Of a stretch of DNA of 17,263 nt, positions 6,105 to 12,854 are shown piece by piece. Source of the stretch: Dehalococcoidia bacterium (GTDB lineage Bacteria; Chloroflexota; Dehalococcoidia; SM23-28-2); contig JALHUG010000095.1 in the NCBI GenBank assembly GCA_022866185.1, positions 1-17,263 on the forward strand. Direction: 5' to 3'. Under the pieces are notes generated by a model. It saw nothing but the letters and a program-made list of their open reading frames with translations. It made no database searches and had not been told where the DNA came from. Made by a program: the position numbers and the translations under genes. Position 1 is the first letter of the stretch. Each line of letters opens with the position of its first letter.

Positions 6105-7490
6105 CTAGAGTCGCCGCAGGTGGAAGGGGCTATCGATGATGCCCCAGGCAGCCTCGTAGATGGCTTCGGACAGGTTGGGGTGGCCGTGCATGGTGTGCGC
6201 CAGGTCCTGGGCGGTTGCCCCCATCTGCAGCGCCAGTACGCCCTCGCCGATGATGTCGGTGGCCCTGGGCCCCAGGATGTGCACCCCCAGCACGCGACCC
6301 GATGGCTCCTCACATATGAGTTTCACCAGACCCGAAGGCTGCCCCAAGATCTGAGCCCGCGCCAACGCGGAGAAGGGGAAACGGCTCACCTTGTAGGAAA
6401 CGCCCTGGGCGCGGGCCTCCTCCTCGCGCAGGCCGACGCTGGCTACCTCCGGCAGGGTGTACACGCAGTTGGGTACGGCTCGATAGTCGGCCTGGCGGCG
6501 GCCACCGAGGGCATTCTCGGCGGCGATGATGCCCTGATAGGAGGCGACATAGGCCAGCATGTAGAGCCCTAGCACATCGCCGGCGGCGTAAACGTTCTGC
6601 ACGCTGGTCTCCAGGCGCTCGTTGACCGCCAGCGATCCGCCTCTGAGGGCCAGGCCAGCCTCTTCTAGGTCATCGCTGCAGGGTCGGCGTCCCACCGCCA
6701 TCAGCACCCTATCCGCCACAACCTCCTGCTGCTCCTTGCCCAGGCCGAAGAGCAGCCGCAGCCGCTCGCCCTCGGCCCTGATCTCTTGAAGCGAGGCGCT
6801 GGTGTGAATGGTGATGCCCTGGCCGCGCAGGATCTGCTGGCAACGGCGGGCGATCTCCTCGTCTACCGGCGGCAGGATGCGGGGCAGGACCTCGATGATG
6901 GTCACGCGCGCCCCCAGGGCGGAGAAGATGGATGCGAACTCACAGCCGATCACGCCGGCGCCGATGACCACCAGCCTCTCGGGCAGTGCCTCAAGCTCCA
7001 GGATTTCGTCGCTGGTAAGGACGCCCGGCAGGCTGGCGCCAGGGACAGGCAGGCGGGTGGACAAGGAGCCGGTGGCGACGATTATCTTGCCGGCGGCCAC
7101 AAGCTCATCCCCCACCTTAATGGAACCGGGGCCAACCAGTCGCCCCTCGCCTGGGAGCACGGCGATCTTCCGCCAGGCGATCAGCCTCTCCAGCTCCTCC
7201 ACCTGCTGGGCCACCACTTGCCTCTTCCGGGCCATCATTGCCCCGAAGTCGACTGTCGCCTCCCTCACCACCACGCCGAAGGTGGAGGCATCCCTCGCTT
7301 CCAGCAGGGCTTCGGCGCTGCGAAGGAGGGCTTTGGTGGGGATGCAGCCGCGATGGAGGCAGGTGCCACCCAGGCGGTCCTTCTCCACCAGGGCGACCCG
7401 CGCGCCGAGCTGGGCGGCCCTGATGGCGGCAACATAACCGCCGGGGCCGCCGCCGATGATGGCGACGTCGAAGGGGGCTTGCTCAGTCAC
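6105..7490 (-). CDS. lpdA: Dihydrolipoyl dehydrogenase (E3)
   Basis: FAD-dependent disulfide oxidoreductase that re-oxidises dihydrolipoamide with NAD+ in 2-oxoacid dehydrogenase or glycine-cleavage complexes. From the GTG at 7490 the product has 461 residues, the usual length. Features in order: FAD-binding GGGPGG (13-18), redox disulfide GGTCLHRGCIPTK (C44, C49), NAD-binding GAGVIGCEFASIF, second FAD motif YAAGDV, and the C-terminal active-site HGHPNLSEAIYEA with the catalytic His and Glu. I prefer GTG 7490 (GGGAG 8 bases upstream) to the ATG at 7523, because that ATG lies inside a good -10 hexamer (TATGAT). No lipoyl domain is fused and no E1 or E2 gene is nearby, so it probably serves complexes encoded elsewhere. 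Confidence 0.95.
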   Translation of the reverse strand: MTEQAPFDVAIIGGGPGGYVAAIRAAQLGARVALVEKDRLGGTCLHRGCIPTKALLRSAEALLEARDASTFGVVVREATVDFGAMMARKRQVVAQQVEELERLIAWRKIAVLPGEGRLVGPGSIKVGDELVAAGKIIVATGSLSTRLPVPGASLPGVLTSDEILELEALPERLVVIGAGVIGCEFASIFSALGARVTIIEVLPRILPPVDEEIARRCQQILRGQGITIHTSASLQEIRAEGERLRLLFGLGKEQQEVVADRVLMAVGRRPCSDDLEEAGLALRGGSLAVNERLETSVQNVYAAGDVLGLYMLAYVASYQGIIAAENALGGRRQADYRAVPNCVYTLPEVASVGLREEEARAQGVSYKVSRFPFSALARAQILGQPSGLVKLICEEPSGRVLGVHILGPRATDIIGEGVLALQMGATAQDLAHTMHGHPNLSEAIYEAAWGIIDSPFHLRRL

Positions 7491-7518
7491 TGGCCTCGCT
7501 CCCGGGAAGTGCGCCGCT

Positions 7519-7529
7519 ATCATAGCACA
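7519..7529 (-). promoter_or_regulatory. Extended -10 promoter of lpdA
   Basis: The minus strand has TGTGC-TATGAT (7529-7519), i.e. TGn-TATGAT, with no clear -35. The leader to the GTG start would be about 25 bases. This argues against using the ATG contained in the -10. Confidence 0.5.
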
Positions 7530-7562
7530 AGCGCTGGGGCGAATGGCCTAGCGCCTACGAGC

Positions 7563-7612
7563 GCGTTTGGCGCGCCGCGAGGGCAGCGCATATGCGCAGC
7601 ACGGTCAAACGC
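7563..7612. other. Nested inverted repeat between the PIN gene and lpdA
   Basis: Seven-base arms GCGTTTG (7563-7569) and CAAACGC (7606-7612) enclose a perfect 12-base palindrome GCGCATATGCGC (7586-7597). It lies in the gap after the PIN-domain gene and upstream of the lpdA promoter. There is no T-run, so it is a weak terminator candidate; an operator is possible. Confidence 0.35.
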
Positions 7613-7637
7613 CGTAGCCATGCCACGCTAGAAGGGT

Positions 7638-8123
7638 CTATTGAGGGAGCGGCATCTCTGGAAGTTCCGCTTGGCCTAGCATTCGGGGCTCTTCAGTCCT
7701 GATGTGAGGGTGCTGGACTCTGTTTAGCCTGCCATTCCAGGAGAGAAGGACGTCGCATCCAGCCCGCAGGGCGCAAGCGAGATGGATGGCGTCATTGGGG
7801 AAGAGACCGTGCTCGCGGCACAGCCTGTTGGCGTGTTCGCCTATATTGCGGTCGACGTCGATGAACTGAAAGAAGTCATGCTCAAAGTAGGCGAGGATTC
7901 TCTCGTCTTGCTCATTGGACAGCAGTTTGGGCTGATCGCGGTGCTTGTGAACCTCGGCCAGGGTCAAGGTGGAGGTGTAGATCTTGAAAATGTCGCGTTC
8001 CGCCAATCTGAGAATATGATCGACGGTCCATTGGCGGCCTGCTTCGCCCTTTATCCAGGAGATGAGTACGGACGACTCAAGGTAAGGTCTTTGATATTGC
8101 TCAGCGGGCTCGGATGCTGCCAA
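7638..8123 (-). CDS. PIN-domain protein, VapC-like
   Basis: A 161-residue single-domain PIN protein, likely a metal-dependent RNase. The first acidic motif is YLESSVLISW, with Glu16 where most have Asp. The second is TLTLAEVHK (Glu57). The third is FPNDAIHLACAL (Asp111). The last motif, VLLSWNGRLNRV, has Asn130 as in the PIN subgroup with TWN. Size and layout fit the toxin of a type II toxin-antitoxin pair. The start is TTG 8123, preceded by GGAAGG 5 bases away and lying inside the end of the 261-aa gene (23-base overlap), so translation is probably coupled. The C-terminal 20 residues after LNRVQHPHI have no known motif. Its partner is not a recognised antitoxin, so a housekeeping RNase role is also possible. 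Confidence 0.8.
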   Translation of the reverse strand: MAASEPAEQYQRPYLESSVLISWIKGEAGRQWTVDHILRLAERDIFKIYTSTLTLAEVHKHRDQPKLLSNEQDERILAYFEHDFFQFIDVDRNIGEHANRLCREHGLFPNDAIHLACALRAGCDVLLSWNGRLNRVQHPHIRTEEPRMLGQAELPEMPLPQ

Positions 8124-8886
8124 TGTAACCTTCCGTGCTCATGTCGCCGGTGAAATGAGGATCGCTGCCGCTGATTTCGGCAGTGCTAGGAAGTTCACCC
8201 TTCTCCCTCAGGATTCGTATTTCCTCCAACTCCACCCGTAAAGGTTCGCTCTTGGCGTTATAATGAACCATGCCGGACACGTTCACGCGATGCCCCAAGG
8301 CGTCCTTGACCTTGTTCAGCCATCGGCCGGGGTCGAATTTGCACGTCACGGCCTTGCGGGTGAGCCCATGGTACACGACAAAGCGTGCCCTGCCGTGTAT
8401 GGAGATCGTTTCTAACTTGCCTTCGACCGATCCGATAGACCGCTGCTGCACACGCATCAGCTGGTCGATGTTGGCGGACGCTCTGGCGGAGACTTCAACT
8501 GTCTGGGAGAGGTGGGTGACTGTAATTCCAGCGGCGCCCTCTCTGCCGATGAGCCTCAGCAGGTGGCGCATTCTTTGCATTCCTGTTTCAGAGAGATAGG
8601 CGGGGCTAGTCCCCTGCCGCTCGATGTGCTCTAGGCCAGTTATGAATGCACCGGCTACCTCGGGACCCACATTCTTGTCCTCTAGTTTGCTTCTCGATTC
8701 CACTTCCACGGCAAGGCTCCCCGTGGACAGACCGACAACGAACCAGTCTAGACTCCCCTGCGGCTCGCCAGAGATAGCCGAGTCCAAGTCGCCAAGAATC
8801 TTCAACCAACTATCTAGGGCAGACAGGAAGCCGCGGACGGTGATGTTGCGGGGCTCGCCACTGATTCTAAGAGCGAGAGTAGCCAT
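8101..8886 (-). CDS. Unrecognised 261-aa protein paired with the PIN gene
   Basis: I do not recognise a named family. The protein is soluble, with no signal peptide or membrane helix. Residues about 1-110 (ISGEPRNITVRGFLSALDSWLKILGDL onward, shown here by position) look like an alpha/beta domain. Residues about 165-235 alternate strands in a way that resembles an OB-fold (ARFVVYH, KAVTCKF, LGHRVNVSGMVHY, LRVELEEIRIL). A charged tail follows, ending STEGYIGSIRAR. That short C-terminal helix resembles the toxin-binding tails of some antitoxins. The gene overlaps the PIN gene by 23 bases and starts at ATG 8886 with GAGG 5 bases upstream. The likely role is as antitoxin or regulator of the PIN protein; this rests on gene order only. 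Confidence 0.7.
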   Translation of the reverse strand: MATLALRISGEPRNITVRGFLSALDSWLKILGDLDSAISGEPQGSLDWFVVGLSTGSLAVEVESRSKLEDKNVGPEVAGAFITGLEHIERQGTSPAYLSETGMQRMRHLLRLIGREGAAGITVTHLSQTVEVSARASANIDQLMRVQQRSIGSVEGKLETISIHGRARFVVYHGLTRKAVTCKFDPGRWLNKVKDALGHRVNVSGMVHYNAKSEPLRVELEEIRILREKGELPSTAEISGSDPHFTGDMSTEGYIGSIRAR

Positions 8887-9243
8887 ATTAGCCTCGTGGT
8901 GCTAAACCGGGCATAGACTCTCGTCGCCTCGCGCTGGCATGACGGTGCCAGGGGGACGTGGGCTTCAAGCCGAGACAAGGCGCCAGGCACAAAGGAGCTA
9001 GGTCATCGCCTTTCGCCAAGAATGACTTTGAAAGTCTGGTTAGCAAGGCTGCGCATCCTGAGAACCAGCGGCGCCAAAAAGGATGGCGCTTCGCCTGGGC
9101 GTCTCGCTCTTTCTTCATTATAACCGAAGAGATGCTAGTTTAGATAGGTCTGTGGGTGTTTCTGGTGCACGGCGTGGCTTGTGCGAACGACCGCGACGTT
9201 AGGGAAGCGGCGACAACCCCGGTCCAACCCGGCGAGGAGGTGG
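8887..9243 (-). promoter_or_regulatory. Gene-poor stretch: perfect -10 box and long leader before the 261-aa gene
   Basis: The minus strand has GGTTATAATG, a perfect TATAAT at 9122-9117, with only a weak -35 (TCTAAA). A transcript would start near 9110 and have a leader of about 225 bases before ATG 8886. The leader contains small inverted repeats: CTGGTT/AACCAG, GACTT-TCA-AAGTC, and TTAGC/GCTAA flanking the GAGG ribosome site. A 76-codon open frame (9118-8888) begins inside the -10 box and has no recognisable protein character. Bases 9123-9243 hold only downstream homology to the glycosyltransferase 3' flank (from about 9212). Confidence 0.4.
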
Positions 9244-9348
9244 TCATGGCCCGGCCTTAACCGCTCGCCAGGGCCGTCGCAAGCGCACGCGCACCAGCCC
9301 GCGAATATCCTCCCATACTGTCTTACGGATGTCCACCCGCGCGTCGGG
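9244..9348 (-). pseudogene. 3'-terminal remnant of a glycosyltransferase gene (second copy)
   Basis: The minus strand encodes 34 residues and a TGA (for example KTVWEDIRGLVRVRL and RRPWRAVKAGP) that match the last 34 residues of the intact glycosyltransferase at 12123-12851 at 27 of 34 positions. Similarity continues past the stop codon (GCCgGGTtGGaCCGGG against GCCaGGTcGGgCCGGG). Upstream of the Pro-Asp pair at 9348 the match ends, about 40 bases before the malic enzyme stop. No start codon or catalytic domain is present, so this is a degraded duplicate or a leftover of a deleted paralogue. Confidence 0.85.
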
Positions 9349-9386
9349 GAGCGGCGCGTGTCGGAGGCTGGCGAGAGGCGGCGCTC

Positions 9387-10838
9387 TCAGGAGCCAGCGT
9401 GCTCACGATAGGCCGCTTTGCGCTCTCTGTGGGCAACGTGGGTCCTGTAGGCGGCCGTGGCAACGGCCTTGGCGACATCCCTCGCCACCCTCTTGTCGCA
9501 GACGGTGGGGATTATGTAGTCCTCATGAAGCTGCCGTTTTGAGACCACATCGGCAATCGCTTGGGCAGCGGCCAGCTTCATCTCCTCGTTGATCTCGCGG
9601 GCGCGTGAGTCGAGCACCCCGCGGAAGAGGCCTGGGAAGCAAAGCACGTTGTTGATCTGATTGGGATAGTCCGATCTGCCTGTGGCCATTATTCTGGCGT
9701 AGGGCGCAGCCTCTTCGGGCATGACCTCGGGTGTAGGGTTCGCAAGGGCGAAGATGATGGGATCTCTTGCCATTGTCGCTATGGCTGCTGCGGGCAATAC
9801 TCTCGGGGCCGAGAGGCCGATGAATACGTCTGCCCCTCGCAAGGCATCCACAAGCGTGCCTTGAAATCTGTCAGGGTTGGTGTTCTCAGCGTACCATTTC
9901 TTCGCCGAATCCATATGCTCTTTTCGGCCGCTGTAGAGCGCCCCTGCCCGGTCGCAGCCGATGATGTTCCTGACGCCGGCAGCGAGGAGGAACCTGGTGG
10001 TGGCGGTGCCGGCAGCACCGATGCCGCTGAACACGATCTTCAGGTCTTCCAGCCTCTTCCCCACTATCTTCAGGGCGTTGATCAGGGCCGCCATGATCAC
10101 CACAGCCGTGCCGTGCTGGTCGTCATGGAAGACGGGGATGTCGAGCTCTGCCCGTAGCTGCTCTTCGATTTGAAAGCAGCGGGGCGCAGAGATGTCCTCG
10201 AGGTTTATGCCGCCGAAGGCGGGGGCAATGTATTTCACTGTCCGCACGATCTCATCAGGGTCCTTGGTGTCCAGGCAGATAGGGAAAGCATCAACGCCGC
10301 CAAACTCCTTGAATAGCAGCGCCTTGCCCTCCATCACCGGCAGGGCGCCCTTTGGGCCGATATCTCCCAACCCGAGCACCGCGGTCCCATCGGTGACTAT
10401 GGCCACCGTATTCCCCTTGATGGTCAGGGTGTACGCCTTCAGCGGGTCGTGCCAGATTGCGAGAGACACCTCCGCCACACCAGGTGTATAGAACATGGAA
10501 AGGTCGGCCCTCGTCTTCAGTGGCTTCTTGCCGACGATCTCTATCTTGCCGCCCAGATGGGCCAGGAAGATAGGGTTGGAGACGTGGACTACGCGGACGT
10601 CAGCTAGCCGCTTTAGCGCCTCGACCATTCGCTGTCCGTCATCCTCATCTCGAACGGACACAGTGATATCGCGGATCACGATGCTGCTGGTGATCTCCGG
10701 CGCGTCTATGGCTCCAATACTGCCACCGCAATCGCCAATCGCGGCAGTGACCTTGGCTAGCATCCCTGGCACGTTCTTGATCTTCAGCCTCACTACCAAG
10801 CTGTAGGCGCCTACCGGGCCATCATCGGTCTTCTTCAC
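9387..10838 (-). CDS. NAD(P)-dependent malic enzyme with N-terminal ACT domain
   Basis: Decarboxylates malate to pyruvate with reduction of NAD(P)+, linking the TCA cycle to pyruvate. The product has about 483 residues. An ACT regulatory domain occupies about residues 12-85 (YSLVVRLKIKNVPGMLAKV), suggesting small-molecule (possibly amino-acid) control. The malic N domain follows, with the catalytic Tyr in MFYTPGVAEV and the Lys in KGALPVMEGKALLFKEFG, then the metal site FHDDQHGTA. The NAD-binding domain has GIGAAGTATTRFLL and ANPTPE. The start is GTG 10838 because AGGAGG lies 5 bases upstream; the open frame upstream lies over the promoter. It is probably transcribed alone. Cofactor choice cannot be decided by eye. 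Confidence 0.93.
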   Translation of the reverse strand: MKKTDDGPVGAYSLVVRLKIKNVPGMLAKVTAAIGDCGGSIGAIDAPEITSSIVIRDITVSVRDEDDGQRMVEALKRLADVRVVHVSNPIFLAHLGGKIEIVGKKPLKTRADLSMFYTPGVAEVSLAIWHDPLKAYTLTIKGNTVAIVTDGTAVLGLGDIGPKGALPVMEGKALLFKEFGGVDAFPICLDTKDPDEIVRTVKYIAPAFGGINLEDISAPRCFQIEEQLRAELDIPVFHDDQHGTAVVIMAALINALKIVGKRLEDLKIVFSGIGAAGTATTRFLLAAGVRNIIGCDRAGALYSGRKEHMDSAKKWYAENTNPDRFQGTLVDALRGADVFIGLSAPRVLPAAAIATMARDPIIFALANPTPEVMPEEAAPYARIMATGRSDYPNQINNVLCFPGLFRGVLDSRAREINEEMKLAAAQAIADVVSKRQLHEDYIIPTVCDKRVARDVAKAVATAAYRTHVAHRERKAAYREHAGS

Positions 10839-10875
10839 CTTGTCCTCCTGTTCTCCGCGCGCAGTCCAGTACGAC

Positions 10876-10904
10876 ATTCTACGGCGGGCGGCTAGACCTG
10901 TCGA
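10876..10904 (-). promoter_or_regulatory. Promoter of the malic enzyme gene
   Basis: Minus strand TCGACA (10904-10899, 5 of 6), 17-base spacer, TAGAAT (10881-10876, 5 of 6). The predicted transcript start near 10869 leaves about 30 bases to the GTG start, including its AGGAGG. Confidence 0.75.
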
Positions 10905-11002
10905 TAGCTCCGCGAGCGATTCGTCCTCAGCCGCCGCTCGCTGCCACCGTCCGACGCTCACGTCCAGCGGTCATGGCCGTCAGGGCACAGAGCGTCCTGG
11001 TT

Positions 11003-11839
11003 CTACTGCCCAGTGGTCGGAGAGGCTGGTGCCCCGGCTGGCGTGGGCGAGGCCGGTGCCTGGGACGGGGAGGACGGTGTCGGCGAGGCTGGCGGGACAT
11101 ACGCAGTCACTGGGTAGGGTGGGGTAAAGTCGAGATCGGCGTCCTTCACGTTGCGGTTGATATTGGTGACTTCTACTGTCAGATTGGCGGAGGCCGGATC
11201 GTCGGAGGTGTCGGAGAATCGCAGGAGGGTGCCATCGCTGGCAAAGCACCACTCGGTCTTGCTTGTACTCCCCGCGGTGGTGCTAGTCCCCGAGAAGCAC
11301 GTCGCTGCTTCTCCTGCGATGTCTTGTTCGGAGCGCTCTACGTTCAATCCGCTGAGGTTGGTGGCAGTGGCACTAGGATCGAAGATCTCAAGCGGACCGG
11401 AAGCGTCAACCTGGGAGGGATCATAGGAGATGCATTGACTTGCGCCTGATTCAGTGGTGCAATCATAGACCCCTCCGCCAGCCACTATCACGACCCCGTC
11501 ACCCTGGCTGCTGCTGGAGATGTCCATGCGCCAGTCGGGGAGACGTCGAGACAGAGTGAGCGACGTCTCATCGGTACTGCCGCCCAAGGTGTTGGTCATG
11601 TCGTAGCTCACCTTGACTGCTGTCTTTTGCCACTCCACACCTAGAGCCTGCAGTTCAGTGGCGAAATTGGAGGCGGTGGGAGACCCTCCGGGTGTTGCGG
11701 CACCACCTCCGGGTGTTGCGGTGCCGCCTCCGGGCGTTGCGGTGCCACCTCCCTTGTCGTCGCCGCCGCAGGCGACCGCGAGACATAGCGCGAACACCGC
11801 GAGGCTGAGGGCAACGAGGAGCCATCTTCCGTGGGGCAT
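11003..11839 (-). CDS. Secreted lipoprotein of unknown function
   Basis: A 278-residue protein with a lipoprotein signal peptide: MPHGR, a hydrophobic stretch LLVALSLAVFALCL, and the lipobox AVAC with Cys24. After the Cys comes a flexible linker GGDDKGGG and three PGGGTAT-type repeats. The folded region runs about residues 55-245 and has two Cys pairs (YDCTTESGASQC; ATCFSG with EWCFAS), consistent with disulfides outside the membrane. A Pro/Ser/Thr/Ala-rich tail ends the protein. The strand-rich middle, with WRMDIS and GTLLRFSDTSD, resembles LppX/LolA-like lipoproteins that bind lipids, but this is a loose impression. The start is ATG 11839 (AAAGG 8 bases upstream); an ATG 45 bases earlier would precede the signal peptide. 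Confidence 0.85.
   Translation of the reverse strand: MPHGRWLLVALSLAVFALCLAVACGGDDKGGGTATPGGGTATPGGGAATPGGSPTASNFATELQALGVEWQKTAVKVSYDMTNTLGGSTDETSLTLSRRLPDWRMDISSSSQGDGVVIVAGGGVYDCTTESGASQCISYDPSQVDASGPLEIFDPSATATNLSGLNVERSEQDIAGEAATCFSGTSTTAGSTSKTEWCFASDGTLLRFSDTSDDPASANLTVEVTNINRNVKDADLDFTPPYPVTAYVPPASPTPSSPSQAPASPTPAGAPASPTTGQ
11688..11750. repeat. Three tandem 21-bp repeats coding the lipoprotein linker
   Basis: Three head-to-tail 21-base units (11688-11708, 11709-11729, 11730-11750), plus-strand form CCGGGTGTTGCGGyrCCrCCT, each coding a 7-residue PGGGTAT-like block. The differences are silent or conservative (one GGGAAT variant). Copy number could vary between strains by slippage without breaking the frame. 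Confidence 0.9.
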
Positions 11840-11911
11840 AGCAGCAGCCTTTCTCTGATACAACACGATCCTATATGTCAGCACTCTCTCTTGCAGGTAT
11901 CGTTGGCGTCA

Positions 11912-11939
11912 ATTATGTGCCGCAAATGTTAAGAAACAA
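11912..11939 (-). promoter_or_regulatory. Possible lipoprotein promoter
   Basis: Minus strand TTGTTT (11939-11934), 16-base spacer, CATAAT (11917-11912, 5 of 6), in a locally AT-rich patch 73 bases before the start codon. The -35 is weak. Confidence 0.4.
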
Positions 11940-12122
11940 TTAAGCCAGGATTTCCCATTTCAACTTGGCGACCCCGAAATGGACACCGCTCTCGACAGGC
12001 AGCATGCTACTTCCGGCTCCATCCCGTGTCAACCTTCTCCTCGCTCTGCCTATGGGCCACCGCTTTTCCGAACGCTCTCCGATTGCCGCATGCGATCCCG
12101 GCCCGACCTGGCAGGAAGGCCC

Positions 12123-12851
12123 TTATGGCCCGACCTTAACCGCTCGCCAGGGGCGTCGCAGGCGCAGCCGCGCCAGCCCGCGAATATCCTGCCACACAGT
12201 CTTCCCGATGTGCACCCGCGTGTCGGGGTCCTCCAGCCAGCGGACTGGGATATCCTTCACGGGATAGCCAGCCTTCTCGGCCAGGATCAGCAGTTCCGTA
12301 TCGAAGAACCAGTCGTTGTTCTCCACCAGCGGCACCAACGTGCGAACCGCTTGCCGGCTGAGGGCCTTGAAGCCGCACTGGGCGTCCGAGAAGCGGGTGA
12401 AGAACAGCGCCTTGATCATCACGTTGTAGCCGCGCGAGAGCACCTCGCGCTTCAGGGAGCGGCGGATGTCGGAGGCCTGCGACAGGCGGCTGCCGGTGGC
12501 GATGTGGTAGCCCTCGCTGGCGATGGCCTCGATGAGGAGCGGGAAGGCCGTCAGGTCGGTGGAGAGGTCTACGTCCATGTAGCTGACGATATCGGCCGCG
12601 CTGCCCAGCCAGGACGCCTTGAGCGCCCGCCCTCGGCCCTTCTGGGGGATGTGCAGGGAGGCCACATTCGCGTGCTTTTGCGCCAGCTCTTGGGCCACGG
12701 CGAGGGTGCTGTCGGTGGAGGCGTTGTCGGCGATGAGGATGCGCCACTTATGGTGGAACCCCTTGCTCAGGAACTGGCGCAGGGTGGCCACGCTCTCGGC
12801 CAGGACGTGCTCTTCGTTGTAGACGGGGATGACGACGTCGACGGTAGCCAT
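12123..12851 (-). CDS. Family-2 glycosyltransferase, dolichol-phosphate-mannose-synthase-like
   Basis: A 242-residue GT-A fold enzyme that probably transfers a sugar from a nucleotide sugar to a lipid carrier or glycan. The N-terminus VDVVIPVYNEE is the nucleotide-binding strand, followed by DNASTDST (D42-T49). The metal-binding DxD is YMDVDLSTD (D93, D95). The acceptor-side motif DAQCGFKAL and the late FFDTELLILAEKAGY complete the DPM-like pattern. There are no C-terminal membrane helices, so it is the short cytosolic form. It begins 3 bases after purH ends, so it is likely co-transcribed although unrelated in pathway. The last 34 codons have a degraded twin at 9244-9348. Donor and acceptor cannot be told from sequence. 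Confidence 0.92.
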   Translation of the reverse strand: MATVDVVIPVYNEEHVLAESVATLRQFLSKGFHHKWRILIADNASTDSTLAVAQELAQKHANVASLHIPQKGRGRALKASWLGSAADIVSYMDVDLSTDLTAFPLLIEAIASEGYHIATGSRLSQASDIRRSLKREVLSRGYNVMIKALFFTRFSDAQCGFKALSRQAVRTLVPLVENNDWFFDTELLILAEKAGYPVKDIPVRWLEDPDTRVHIGKTVWQDIRGLARLRLRRPWRAVKVGP

Positions 12852-12854
12852 GGC

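Noticed and set aside
8888..9118. 76-codon minus-strand frame before the 261-aa gene
   Set aside because: Its ATG overlaps a perfect -10 box, and the residues look random (basic, many Arg, Pro and Trp). Treated as untranslated leader.
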